From contig CM034134.1 in the NCBI GenBank assembly GCA_019914995.1, forward strand, positions 6,022,463 to 6,086,462: a stretch of 64,000 nucleotides of DNA, read 5' to 3'. A program made the position numbers and the translations under genes. The stretch is from Acanthochlamys bracteata. Lineage: Eukaryota; Streptophyta; Magnoliopsida; Pandanales; Velloziaceae. The notes beneath the pieces were generated by a model. It was not told where the DNA came from, searched no databases, and worked only from the letters and a program-made list of their open reading frames with translations. Below, one piece after another: positions 1 to 11,819 of the stretch (its first letter is position 1; each line of letters begins with the position of its first letter).

Positions 1-1490
1 TATACAATGACTGTTTTCATAACGGTAGAGTGTTCGCAAATTTTTTGAGTTCATTTGCAAATTTTTCTATCATAAAGACTATTTCATTCTCAACTTGGAA
101 TGGAGCACCTTCACTCCCAATATTTTGTAATGGAACTGTTTTTTTCACTATTCTTCACCCATCCAAATGATGGTATGTAAGTTTGGAAAAGCATACGGAA
201 AACATCTCCATTCACATCAAACTAGAATAATCTAGCTAATTCAACCACTTGATTAAGCTAAATATTCTACCAAAATATTTCAATACAATTTTTCTAGTGA
301 AATCACAATGAGCTAACTCCATCTAGGCTGGTTCTCGTCACAGGCTGGGCTTAAAAAACTGGATGACCGCATCAAGCTTTAAAGGGGATTTAGCATGTGC
401 AATGGGCCTACTCATTGTTTTGAAATGAGATTAAAATAATAAATAATAACGGAGTTGATACTAGTGAATGTGATTATATAATCGTACTATTTTTAAATAT
501 ATTAATGAATTAAAGACTTAATACTGCTTGGATATAAAGATAACCGAGTAACTAATAAAAGAAAACTTCATACAAAACCTTAAATATTTCTTCTTATTTA
601 TTTTAATCTAAATTCAAATAATATATTTATTATTTTATTGATTTAAATTTGAATGAACTTTATTTATATAATTTAGGTTAATATTTTATATAACCTAACA
701 AATTAAAGTAATTATTTAAATTAAAAAAATGATTATATAGTTTCATTACATTCCTACCAATTACAAATAACTGAAACTAAAATGGATACACAAATTATAT
801 GTCATTGTAATAATTATTTAATATGTTTGATCAGAAACACAGGATCATGTGGACTGCATGCTTTCCAAAACATTGCACAATCATAAGCAAGATTCAAGCA
901 ATTGGGAAATAACACAACAGCAGCTAACAAATGATTTTCAACGAAAAGCGTTATTCCTTCGTTAGAAAAATAAATCACCGGCTATAAAGACTACCAAATT
1001 TAATATGCTTTCCAACTTCACAATCCATTATACACGGACAAGAATTTCGCAGGAGGAAAAATAACTCTCGCATAGCCTAGTCATATGGAGCCTTCGCCTT
1101 TTCAAGGTTACTTTAGCTATTCCAAAATACCACCATACTGCAATCATCAAAATTAGCATGATAAATTACAGGGTACAACAAATAGAGGCTAAAAATAATC
1201 TTAAGATAACGTAATGTTAAGAGATTGTAAATTTTGATTTTGAAATTGTTTTTTTATTTAAACTATTGCGTTGGGATTGTAGTCCAATGATCAATTTTTC
1301 AAGTTTTGTATTTTTTAATTTAAACTATTCCAAAATACCACCAGCTGCGCCCAAGTGACAAGTTTTGACTGTATTTGAGTAAGTTTGATTGATTTTGAAC
1401 ATAAAACAAATTTTTATCACAAAGATTTTTATTTTAGAATTTATTTGAATTTTTTTTGACTTTTTTCGGTGCTGATAAACCAGAAAAAAG
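1..1490. other. AT-rich intergenic DNA, no gene seen
   Basis: I see no supported gene here. Positions 1043-1107 and 1112-1205 are two adjacent blocks that recur, separated from each other, at 2274-2339 and 4328-4415 (see the repeat entries). The remainder is AT-rich with short poly-A and poly-T runs. Confidence 0.5.
1043..1205 (+). repeat. Dispersed repeat, contiguous copy (blocks 1 and 2)
   Basis: Block 1 (1043-1107, containing GGAGCCTTCGCCTTTTCAAG) and block 2 (1112-1205, containing AATACCACCATACTGCAATC) lie side by side here. Block 1 recurs at 2274-2339 and block 2 at 4328-4415, both on the plus strand. The contiguous arrangement looks like the unbroken form. Confidence 0.6.
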
Positions 1491-1703
1491 ACTTTGAGCA
1501 AGCTTATGATTTTGTTTTTGCATGTAGTCACAGCTGCAAAACTCCGACTCGAGCATGATGTTGTACTGCAATTCGATTTTGTTACACTGGGACTTGTTCG
1601 ATTTTGTGTGTTTATCAGCTTTAACATTATCAGCTCTTGTTTTTTTTTTGGTTGCAAGTCTCTACTGAATTTTTTAGGTGGGACCCAAATGATGATTTCC
1701 ATA

Positions 1704-1814
1704 GCATTTCAGTATGTTAGCATGATTAGAGCTGCTATTACTGGTAAACATGGTCATGAAGCAGCAGCTCAATGGCTGGTATACATGGTTGAAGAAGCTC
1801 TGCATTCAGTCTGA
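1704..1814 (+). pseudogene. Possible isolated 3' exon of an unknown host gene
   Basis: After a pyrimidine-rich stretch ending in AG near 1710, an open frame runs to a TGA at 1812-1814 and reads as an ordinary soluble protein end (RAAITGKHGHEAAAQWLVYM, then VEEALHSV). The composition is protein-like, unlike the low-complexity frames around it, but I do not recognise the family and see no matching upstream exon. It may be a gene fragment or chance. Confidence is low. Confidence 0.2.
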
Positions 1815-2273
1815 TGTTCAGTGTTCTTCCCTTGTGTCATGTGGTGTTGAAATTCTGCATGGCTGGTAAGCAAAGTTGTGTTGTGTTCTACAGATTGTTG
1901 TTGCTTGTTTTGTTGTAAATACAAGGTTTGTCTAGAATTTTTTTTCTGATGTGAAGTTTACTGAAACGTAAACTTCATTTTAAATCTATAATACAAGAAA
2001 ATTAAAAGTAGAATGTAAGAACGTAAGTATGTAATGGCAAATGTTGTAACTGTTTTAGAATTATGGGATGCCTCAGTACAAGTGAATGTTTATTTGTTTA
2101 AACTTTCTTCTCATTTTTCTAATAAAAGTTTCGCAAGAATGTGAATGTGAATGTACAAGAAGATTAAATATATAATGCAAAATATTCAATTCAATATAGT
2201 ATTCCTTCTCTCATTTCGTAATGCTGAAACTTAAATAAAAGTTCGTATAAAGAAACAAAGAGACGCACTCACT

Positions 2274-2339
2274 AGAATTTCGCATGAGGAAAAATAACTC
2301 TCATATAGCTTGGTCATACGGAGCCTTCGCCTTTGCAAG
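2274..2339 (+). repeat. Second copy of block 1
   Basis: Matches 1043-1107 with a few substitutions (CGCATGAGGAAAAATAACTC against CGCAGGAGGAAAAATAACTC). In the first copy the next bases lead into block 2. Here block 2 resumes only at 4328, so about 2.0 kb separates the halves. Confidence 0.55.
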
Positions 2340-4327
2340 ACTTTGGTGTGTTCTTTACACCCTAGAAGTCACTTTCCTTTCACTAGGAAAAAACTTTGGT
2401 TGTTCTTTTAATTTAAATGGAACTCAATTGTAACAAAAATCACTTCCCCAAGTATAAAAACTCCTCACTTCATTGCTTCCATTGTTTTGATCTCGCTCTT
2501 CATTCTTCTCCTTTTGCCCCAGCATGCATCTTCTCCTTTCACAACCGCGACGCATTTGCTCTCTATTGCCAAAATCAAAGCGATACGCTAACCAGGTCCG
2601 CTCAACGAGCTTTAGTTATGCGAGCTCTCTCTCCATCCCCTCTCGTCGCCGTTTGATTTCATCCGAGGTCGTTTGACTCTCGTGAAACCCTAGTATCACA
2701 CAAGAAGTGACTCAATCGAGCTCGCCTTGACATTAGAATTTCCTAATCTTCCTTTGCTGTTTGTCTCTCTATATGGTACAGATCTGAAAGTTTTGAACTT
2801 TTTACAAAATATTTTGTTGATATTTGTTCTTGATTTGGACTGATCTGTATTGAAACATAGGAGAAGATGGATGGATCTGAGAGTTTCTATTTCTAAAACA
2901 CACTCCGCTCTAATATGTTTTTAGTTCTTGATTTTATTTATAATAGTCTAAATTTTCTTACTTCGAAGGTGATGGCTCTGTTTTTATTTCTTGATGTTTC
3001 ACCGTTTGATGTCGTTGTAGCTCGTTTTTTCACTTTAATTGTTGTTTATTCGCGTTGGATATGTTTCTTTTTTATTTTTCTTTAATTGTTTTACTTTGGT
3101 GTCTTGAATCTATGATCTTCAAAAAATGTTCCTTCTTAGTTTTCTCTATAGTTAACTGATCTTTTAGATGTCCGAGCGCTTGTGGTTTTCAATTCAGACC
3201 GTCCTGGGTGTTAGGGTTAGAGCCTTGGTAGAGCCTACAATTGGGTTAGTAGAATTTTCATTAATCTGGCAAGAGTTCTATATTTTGTGTATGAGTTTGT
3301 CCTATTGCTTTTGCCCGAATCTGACGAGTAGGTCGGTCCAGTACTGTAATTGGGTAGTAATATTCAGAGTGACGATTATAAGTTGTAATATACAATAGTT
3401 ATGTATATGTTATGTAATGAAGATTATAATTGTATTATCATAGTTGTAAAAGAAATTTTGCAAATTATATATAAAATTATATGTTATCTATATAATACAT
3501 ATTTTTGAAGATGCTGAAAAAGTATGAATATTAAAAAATATATATGAGTCAAATTAGCATTGATAATTTGATTAATTAAAAATTAGATTATTTTTGTCAA
3601 AAGAAACAATTATGGAAAAGGCTATTTAAAAAGAAACAATTTAACATGGTAAATTTTAAAATGAAAATAAATAGCGTGGTAAACTTTAATTTAAAAGTAA
3701 ATAAGTCAAATTGGTAATGATAATTTGATTAATTAAAATTACATTTATTTTATCTCAAGAGAAATAATTACGAAAAATTAGTCTTAGCATAAAATTTATA
3801 AATTATGAAAAATTAATCTGAGAAAAAAAATAATTTTAATATGGCAAGTTCAAAATGTATTATATCTATATGATGTACTAAAACTTCTATCATAATACTA
3901 TAATTGTAGAATAAAAAAGTGTATGTATATAAAAATTTTAAAGTAATATTATAGTTGTGCCATATATGTGTAATATAAATTGTAATATATAATCTGTAAT
4001 TATAAATATAATTGTAATATATATGAACTATATAACCTAACTGTATATTAGAATAATTAAAAAATATATTTTTTATTTTCTAATATTAAAAAATAATTGT
4101 TATTAGATTAAAATATTTTAAAAAACTTAACCTTACTTTCACCTATCACTTTTAAATACAAAAGAAAACAAAAGAATATAAAAAATCATTACTAAGTCAC
4201 CTCCAATTAAAAAAAATACAAAAATGTAACTCATTTTCAATAATATTATTTCATTCAACTCAACTCTAAAAATTAATTTTCTAAGAACTCACTTTTAAAG
4301 CTAAAGAAAACGCACCCTTAGTTATTA
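2340..4327. other. Possible 2.0-kb insertion between repeat blocks; no gene
   Basis: This segment separates blocks that are adjacent in the other copy. Its ends are weakly complementary (GGTGTGTTCTTTACACC near 2345; complement of the right end GGGTGCGTTTTCTTTAGC near 4318), which would suit an old DNA transposon. The first 400 bases look like a plant 5' leader (pyrimidine-rich, AAACCCTAG at 2685), but no convincing coding region follows. The right half is very AT-rich and holds a direct duplication: 3544-3618 resembles 3700-3775. Confidence 0.3.
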
Positions 4328-4415
4328 GTTATTCTAGAATACCACCATACCCAATCATAAAAAATTAACATGACAATCACAGGGGTACAACAAACAGAGA
4401 CTAAACTAATCTTGT
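4328..4415 (+). repeat. Second copy of block 2
   Basis: Matches 1112-1205 (AATACCACCATACCCAATCA, then a shared GGGTACAACAAAC-like stretch). It resumes where the block-1 copy at 2274-2339 left off. Confidence 0.55.
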
Positions 4416-4754
4416 ACTTCCAATCATTTTGACCAATATCAACAAATTATTTTCCAAAGAACACAACTTTATCCAACGGGAAACGTCTAATGAACTAAAT
4501 CATTGAATTGAGACAAAAATAATCACAACATGGAAAACAAACCCCATTTACAAATGAAAACGAACCCCTTTGTAAAAAGAATATATTTTTTAACAAATTC
4601 CAAAATAATTATAAAAGTAAATCAAACAATCTCGATAGAGAAAAGAACCCTAGTTAAGTACCAATCATTCAAATTAAAAAAGGGGAAAAAAATCGTAGAT
4701 GGGATACGAATCGATGAACTCCTGAACATCTTGATCAGTCCATTTAGGTAAAGG

Positions 4755-6780
4755 TTGTGTTAGAAATCTCAACTATTTTTTTGTGATAACACATATTTGA
4801 GACTGATTATTAAGATTTGGATTTGTCTAAATTGAGTTCACTAAATGCTTAGGACCGAACAGTAAGCATACTTTACTAAGTGTTCTAAGTTTATCAGAAA
4901 GCCGATTTGGAGCCAAATATCTTTCAGCTCAGTTAACCGATGGAGACCTTTTTGATATATTTTAATATGTCAAGGAGTAAGTCAAGATATGTTCAAAGAA
5001 ATTTCATCAAATATTATAGACAAATCAAATCCTTGAAGTTCTCAGATTGCACAGACACTCGACAGGGTCAACTTCACAGCTCTCTGCATGTATTGCAGCT
5101 TGCTGACGCAATATCTTATTGTACAAGCAAGCTTTTGGTAATCTAATTTTGCTTTTGACAGCTAAAGTACTAAAGTTATTACAGTTCAATTTTCAAGCAA
5201 TTCCATGCAGAAATAAAGTCTACAAAATCAGAACATTTTGCTATTTTCATAGAACTCACCTGAACGAACCCAAGTAACTGATCAGGAGAGTAACTCTAAA
5301 GCTCTATATCTTTCTTCTAGTGATCTGATTCCAGTTACAAGCTGACATGATAGGGTTTCTACACATCAAATCTGAGCCAAATCTATCCACTAATGAAGCG
5401 TACAAGAAATCGTCAAAGTGGCTGGACATATTTGAATTCTAGAATGGACAGAACCAACACATTTGCTCGTGCTGAACTAGTTTTTGGTTTCCTACTCGTG
5501 GCAACTCGTTGCAAGAAATCAGAAGTTCTGAAACCATTCCAGAATATTTTATTAAAATTTATTTGCTGAGTTTATGAAGAATATATTGGAGAACATATCG
5601 CAAATCTCCAAAGAAGGAAATTTCAGCTATGTTACAACTCTTACCAAGTCCAACACTGAACATCATATCTTACCCATACATTTGAATTTTAATTTGATTT
5701 GGATATGCAGACTATAAAGGGCATCCAAGAGAATATTCACTTGCAAAAATGTTATAATGGTTACTAGGAATATCGGCATAAATTAAAGATGATATGACAG
5801 CCGAAAACCCTAGGTGACATTTTGGATGATTGGATCAGTTTGTGCCATCAAATGATGTTTATTGGATTCCAAAATTTGAAGACTTAATTCACCAGAAGTT
5901 ACTGAAGACAACCCACATCAGCAAGCAATGACCATTAGAGGAAAGAAATCATTAAAAATTTCAGAAGAAAATATCCTACGGCTAGAACACTTCAACATAG
6001 GCGTTATGCTTCCTCTATGTCATGCCATGCTTATAGCCGTTAGAAACATGATCCTTGGCAGATTTTTTCCTGAGATCAAGGAGTAGATATTACTATAAGA
6101 TTTCCATAGGGAAAAGGAAAGACAATCAACGAACAAAGCAAAACAAAGGAACTACACATTCTTACCCAAAAGGGTACAAACTTTCGTGTGCATATTTGAA
6201 TCTTAGCTCTCTTTGTGATTTTGTGTGAATCCCTTCTAGCAATGTTATTGTGAGATTAGATACTATTGTAAGGGAGTTCAACGAGCTTAAGTCCCGTATT
6301 GTTCTATTTGCAACTTTCAAGGAATACTATAGAAGAATTTTCAAAAGTTTTTGGGTGAGCTAGCATCGGTGTAGATTAGCCGGTTTGTATTAGGTCTTTG
6401 CAAAGACGTGTGCGTGATAGCAGGAGAGACTTCAAGGTTTAGAAGGCTGTGTTGAGTTGTCCTTACAAGGATACTCAACTTTAGGTGAAGGTATTTTGCG
6501 AAACATCTCTTAGTGTTCGTACGTTGGTTAACGTTAATGGATTTCACTTAAAAATTCTCAAATGTGGACGTAGATATTGCAATACTGAGCCACATGATAT
6601 GATGTCTTGTTGCCTCTTTACGTACTTGTGTTTGTTTTGTTTAAATTTTAATGTACTAACATCTTCTCAGTTATGCATCAACAACCTTTTAGTCGATTGA
6701 ATGTCGACTAAGAGTTTCGGTTTGACATAACTCAATTCACTTTCTCTCTTGAGTTATTTTTCGCATATTTCTTTAATAGG
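4755..6780 (+). mobile_element. Probable solo or truncated Sirevirus-type copia LTR (fossil)
   Basis: The segment begins near TGTTAGAAATCTC. It carries text I associate with long Sirevirus LTRs: a run through ACCGAACAGTAAGC and CAGCTCAGTTAACCGA, and near the 3' end a stretch around ATAACTCAATTCAC and CTCTTGAGTTAT. The same 3' motif closes the LTR fragment at 58480-58967. No gag or pol lies next to it and I see no second LTR. The family assignment rests on recall of such LTRs; the exact ends are uncertain. It is old and degraded. Confidence 0.4.
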
Positions 6781-7871
6781 TTGATCTCTACCAAGAGTCT
6801 TGTTGTAGTAATCAGTGTAAGCGAAGTTGCTTTAAATTTTCCCAGTACTAGAGAAAGAATTTCTTCTCCTCAACAGTTGCTCCTTAAAAGAAAAAAGTAA
6901 AAAAAATTGAGATTTCACACAACTCTCGAACACGTTCTTCATTTCACACAATACAACGCTTATAGTTAAACATTAACCAAAAATTCAAGATCAAGAAGAA
7001 AGCAGAATTATAATCATCCTACATATGAACCTATTATACTCGATATAGCATCAGGATGTTTGCTATCTTTTAAATTACTGCCATATTGCTCGATTAAAGA
7101 AACGAAAATCAGAAATTCGATTAAAAAATAGCACACCTAGATTAAGAATTAAAAGCTCAATATTTTAAAGTTTTGCAAGAAGAGAAATTGAAATTAAAAC
7201 GAATAACGAGAGAGATATGTTTTACCCAATAAAGGAGATCAACCATAGGGAAGAAGAATGGACGATTGTCGAGAGCATAGCGAAGAGGATGAGAGATTAC
7301 ATAGGAGAGTATTAGGGAAGCAAAATATTAACATGGTATAAAATTTTCTTCACCTTGTTTATTCGTCGATTACGTGTTTAACCCCTATATAGGATAAAAG
7401 TAGATTAACACCTTCCTTCAATTTTCTTTCTGATAATTGCTAAACACGAATTGATTTACTTTCATTGTTATTTACCTTCATTCATCACGAAGCAAACGGC
7501 CTGTTAGTTCCTTTAAAAGCTTGTTGTGAAAACAACCAACAAGAATTAATCAAGTAGTTCACGATGTTCAAATCACAGCTAGAAGCTAGGGTTTGCTTCG
7601 ATTTTGTTGGTTATGTTGTTGTTGTGGTGGTAGAGAATAAGGGATGGGTTGATAAATTGGTGAGAAGACAGAGATCAAGAAGTAGAGATTTGAGTTGAAC
7701 GCAACACTCTGCAAGAGATAGCAACATGGTGGATTCTTGAAGAAAATGGTAACCTAAATTCTTGAATCAATTTCTTAAACCATAGAAGAAGTGATAATTC
7801 TCATCTTAAATGTAATCATAAAACCTATTGTCTTGAATCAATCAAGCAAAAACCATGAAACGGAAGATCCT
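6781..7871. other. Intergenic, no gene seen
   Basis: AT-rich sequence without a supported open frame. The stretch 7590-7690 is locally G-rich and resembles the complement of a plant 5' leader, but no coding region joins it. Confidence 0.4.
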
Positions 7872-7879
7872 CTTTCAAG

Positions 7880-8443
7880 AAAATAGGGGTGGCAATTTCC
7901 GACCCGAAACCAATCCGAAAAAGTCAGATTCGGATCAAGCCTTAGATGGATTCGGGTCAATTTCGAATCGATCCAAAATTGACCCAAAAATTTAAATACG
8001 TTCGGGTCGGATTCTGTTTGATCTGAAATTGACTCGTTTTTCCGTTTAATTATTTATATAGTATATATATTACTTAATAATCAGAAATTATAGCAAAAAA
8101 TTTAAATTTAATTTGTATATATATGTTTTTTAACTTATTCTAATTTAATTAATTTTTATTTAATTTATAAATTTTATCGAAATTAATAATTTTATTTTTA
8201 GAAATATCATAATTAATAATTTATATATATTATTATTAGAAATTAATATTTATAATTTTTATTTTAATAATTTTATTTATTAAATGGATCGATCCGAATT
8301 TGATCCGATTATTAAATAGGTTGGATTAGGGTTAACAATTTTGATTCATATAAATAAATAGATCAGAGTTAGAGTTGAATAATTTTGATCCGGTTATTAT
8401 ATAGATCGATCCAAAACTGATCCATATATATGTGTCACCCCTA
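7880..8443. mobile_element. hAT-like MITE (GGGGTGGCAA type)
   Basis: The element opens with AGGGGTGGCAATTTCCGACC and closes with the near complement GTGTCACCCCTA. The outer parts are rich in GATCC and GACCC words in opposite orientation (7905-8040 and 8285-8430); the middle is AT-rich. Flanking bases CTTTCAAG (7872-7879) and CTTTCAAC (8444-8451) look like an 8-base target duplication with one change, as expected for hAT elements. No coding capacity. Confidence 0.5.
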
Positions 8444-8865
8444 CTTTCAACATCAGTTAGTCAATATCAAAATGAAATCTTTACCTGGTTGAAATTTGAA
8501 ACCTACCCCTCTAAATTGAAATCAAAACATGGAACTAGGATCAAGGGCTTTTGACTGGTGATTATTATTCAGACATAGACCCGGCCCGGCCTGCCTGGAC
8601 CATTTTAAGCGGGCTCGGGCTTCACATCAGGATCCCAAAACCCGAGTTCACTCTATGGGGAACCATTGAACCACAAAAATCTTTCAATCATTTTCACGCT
8701 GAAAATAAAGTTGAAACATTCAATCTTTCATGCATTCAAGATAGAAAAGTTTGATTGATCGCACTGGAGTTGGGCAAACTGTTTCGTTGGTGTTTGAAAA
8801 TCGCTTTTGAGTTTCAGGTATCAAGAATTTGCTTTCTACTGGAATATATAGAATTTCAATCCAAG

Positions 8866-10044
8866 ATGTTGTTTTTCGTGAAGAAGTACAAGCTGTTTTC
8901 TTGTTCAAGAACGATCTCAATTCTTTCTCCTTCTTCTTCTTCTTCTTCACATCAATTGATCAAAACCCTTCTCTCATTCTCTACCACCGCAGCAGCAACA
9001 AAATCAACAAAAACAGAGCAGACCCTATTTCCCAACTCAGATTTCAATATTGTGAATTACTTGATTAATTCGTGTGGGTTGTCTTCACAACAAGCTCTCA
9101 AAGCCAGTAAAAACATTGCTCACATCGAATCGCCTAAAAAGCCTGACTCCGTTATCAGTTTCTTGAAGGATTATGGATTTGGTGATGCCGATATCACCAG
9201 AGTTATTCTTGATGACCCAATGATTCTCTGCAAAAGAATTGAAACGACTCTCAAGCCGAAAATTAGAATTTTGGAGGATATGGGGTTCTCGTCGATGGAG
9301 ATGGTTAAGCTGGTCACAACAAAACCAAGCATTCTAAGGGTTAGCTCAAGGTCCAAGGTGGAATCTCTTAGAGACATTTTCGGAAGCAACAAGAACTTGT
9401 TGAAAGCTAGCGGGAAGTGTACTTACCTTTTTACCAGCAGTCTTAGTGACAAGGTATTGCCGAATGCTTCAATGTTGAGGAATTGTGGAATCTCCGATCG
9501 TCAGCTTGTAAGCTTGATCTCAGCGCGTCCCAGTTTACTTGCTCGAAGTGTGGACAGTGTTAAGGTTGTTATCAAGCGTGTCGAAGCATTGGGAATCCCT
9601 CCTGGGACTAACACATTTCTCCAGGCATTGGTGTCCATATCATCCACTAGTGAGGCCACACTCAAGTCTAAGCTGCAGATGTGGAAGAGCTTCGGGTTGT
9701 CGGAGGCTGAGGCTCTCTCTGCAATTTCCAAGTACCCTGTCATTATTAGGTTATCAGAAGAAAAGGTGCGGGGAACTATTGCATTCTTGATGAAAGATGC
9801 TGGTTGCAGCATTTCTTATATAGCTTCACATGGCCAGCTATTTACCTTCAGCTTAAAGAGCCGCTTAATTCCTCGTGTCTATGTTTTGAAAATTGTCAAT
9901 CTCTTATCAGAAAGAATCTTGTGTTCTGCTATGAATATGAAAACTGAAAAGTTCTTGGAGAAGTTTGTGCTCCCACATAAGGAATTGCTTCCTGAACTTG
10001 AAGAATTTTATATTTCAGCTTGTTCCGGGAATTTTGCAGACTAG
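8866..10044 (+). CDS. mTERF family protein, probably organelle-targeted
   Basis: Mitochondrial transcription termination factor family, nuclear-encoded helical-repeat proteins that bind nucleic acid in chloroplasts or mitochondria and affect organelle transcription, splicing or ribosome assembly. The frame is 392 residues in a single exon, usual for the family. The frame is open upstream to 8755 but without an ATG, so I chose the first ATG at 8866. Residues 1-55 are rich in Ser, Thr and basic residues with a long serine run, and suit a transit peptide. From about residue 90 onward come repeated units of about 35 residues ending in a Pro-containing turn, for example VILDDPMILCKRI, LVTTKPSILRVSS, LISARPSLLARS and AISKYPVIIRLS. 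The C-terminal VLPHKELLPELEEFY is typical. No frame break is seen. Which organelle it enters, and its target, cannot be read from the sequence. Confidence 0.92.
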   Translation: MLFFVKKYKLFSCSRTISILSPSSSSSSHQLIKTLLSFSTTAAATKSTKTEQTLFPNSDFNIVNYLINSCGLSSQQALKASKNIAHIESPKKPDSVISFLKDYGFGDADITRVILDDPMILCKRIETTLKPKIRILEDMGFSSMEMVKLVTTKPSILRVSSRSKVESLRDIFGSNKNLLKASGKCTYLFTSSLSDKVLPNASMLRNCGISDRQLVSLISARPSLLARSVDSVKVVIKRVEALGIPPGTNTFLQALVSISSTSEATLKSKLQMWKSFGLSEAEALSAISKYPVIIRLSEEKVRGTIAFLMKDAGCSISYIASHGQLFTFSLKSRLIPRVYVLKIVNLLSERILCSAMNMKTEKFLEKFVLPHKELLPELEEFYISACSGNFAD

Positions 10045-11090
10045 ATCCAACTCCAAATGCGATCCAACTCAGTTTCTAGTTGGTATGCTTTTTGTACTTA
10101 AGAGGCAAGCCCTTTTGATAGTTTGCAAATTACTTCGAATGTTTGGATTTTAACTATTGTTTTAACTAGAAATGTCTGTTATTTTCTATTTTGCATGAGC
10201 TAGTTTTTACCTTTTTTTTCCAAGGACAATTTTTTCTCTAATACATATGTTCAGTTATACTGTTCAATATGTCAATGTGCTTATTCCATGACACATATAT
10301 GGTAGGTTGCAGTCAAAAACTTTCAAGATAATTTTGTAACAAAGATGGATTCATAAATGTGTTGGGGTAAGATGACTCCATTGAGAATAAATTGACTCTT
10401 ATGCTATTGAGACTTGCCTTTACAAACAAACTCAAACTATTTTCATCAAAATCAACCAAAGTCTTCTATCAAAACTCTGTTCACCTTTTCCTCAAAGCTA
10501 TGATTCTTCAATCTAAAACACCAACAACTTTAATTCCAACTCTTGCAAGGGATCTCTTATCCAATCAGATTCCAACAAAATAGCTTCATGAAGCCTCTAA
10601 ATCTAGCTCTTATTATAGCACAATGTGTCTTGCCCTTAGGGACAATGGGTTCAGAATTGTCATCGTTCTTGTTGACTAAGAAGCTTAGATTGTTTTTCAT
10701 GGAAGCCAGAAAGACTAAAGTAATCCAAACTCAAAGAGTTTTTGTGCATGAAATGAGGTTTTCTTCTATCGTGATTGTCAAGATAGTCTTACTAATCTAG
10801 AGATTCTAAAGGTTAAAACTTCTTGGAAACAATAGAAATTTAGCAGAACTAGTAGAGCTTTTTATAAGGTTTAAGCAATGCCAAGAGTAAAATCGTCAAA
10901 AGAGTTAAATTTAAGAAAGTTTTTTGAAAAAGTATAATTTTGAGAGATTTTCTATAAAATATAGAGGGATTTTTATAAAATGTAAAAGAATTTTTTATAA
11001 ATTTATAAATATATTAAAAAATATATAAAATTTTTATAGAAGATCCTTATTGGTATTTAAAAAAAAAAATTATAAAATGAGCACTTTAGG
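10045..11090. other. 3' flank of the mTERF gene and AT-rich repeat
   Basis: No supported gene. The mTERF 3' UTR should lie in the first 200-300 bases. The stretch 10910-11060 is a degenerate AT-rich repeat (TTTTCTATAAAATATAGAGG and similar) that recurs in the opposite orientation at about 52620-52920. Confidence 0.5.
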
Positions 11091-11094
11091 AAAA

Positions 11095-11265
11095 AAGAAG
11101 TAGATTAGAATTAACTTGGCTTAGGGTGGTGGAGAAGGATTTAGACGAATTGGAACGCCATATTTGTTTTATAATCTAACAGAATTGGAGAAAACTGAAT
11201 CATGTAGCTGACCTATTCAAGTGAGATAAAGGCTTAGATTGTTTTTTGTTGTTGTTTGAAAGTCG
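11095..11265 (+). mobile_element. 3' end of an RTE-type LINE
   Basis: The translated end reads LELTWLRVVEKDLDELE and, after an in-frame stop, NWRKLNHVADLF. It is followed by GTGAGATAAAGGCTTAGATT and a short TTG-rich tail at 11240-11262. Plant RTE LINEs end in just this way: a reverse-transcriptase C-terminus containing a TW..VV.KD..KL stretch, then HVADP, a GGGATAAGGCTT motif and a TTG-repeat tail. Only the last 170 bases or so remain, which is common for 5'-truncated insertions. Confidence 0.55.
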
Positions 11266-11324
11266 GCATAGCAATTGCTCTTCTTCTACTTAGTAGCTTT
11301 TCAGATGAAAAATATTTATCTACT

Positions 11325-11470
11325 TATCCTTCTTATCCTTGCATCCATTGTTATCCCGTATCCTTTTATCCTTACTTTCCTCCTTGCCTCGCTGTCCCTC
11401 ATTGTACTATAAAGGATAGTCGGGGATAATGGGATAATGAGAACAACAAGAATGAGAAGGATAAGTAAGG
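11325..11470. repeat. Imperfect foldback, about 145 bp
   Basis: The left arm (TTATCCTTCTTATCCTTGCA and on) is matched by the complement of the right arm (TTATCCTTCTCATTCTTG and on), with a centre near 11400. It could be a small MITE or a simple hairpin. I see no clear target duplication. Confidence 0.4.
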
Positions 11471-11819
11471 TTCTGAAAATGGTATTCTTGTTTAAGAAGT
11501 TATTCCGATTATCAATTATTCTTTAATGAAGGATGAAAAAAAACAAATCTGGTGAGTGATAACCATTTTTTTGGAATATGATAAAGGAGATAGTTAAGAA
11601 AGTTATCCTAATTGCTCTAATTCAACAAAAACTTGGAATAAGTTTTGAGAATAAAATGTGCAATAAGGGTAGTGATCATTAATACGAGATTCTTGACATC
11701 TATCCTCTTTGCTATTCTGATAAACTTTATACATTCTTTAGGAAGGACATGACGAGGAATGAAATGAGGATGTTTTAGGAATATCCCTAGAAAGAACGTT
11801 TAATATGTTTTGCTGGGAC

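Noticed and set aside
2417-2656. 79-codon open frame after a leader-like sequence
   Set aside because: Ser/His/Phe-rich with no recognisable domain; more like untranslated leader than coding sequence.
8755-8865. Extending the mTERF protein upstream to 8755
   Set aside because: The extension has no ATG and its residues do not look like a transit peptide; the ATG at 8866 gives a normal family length.
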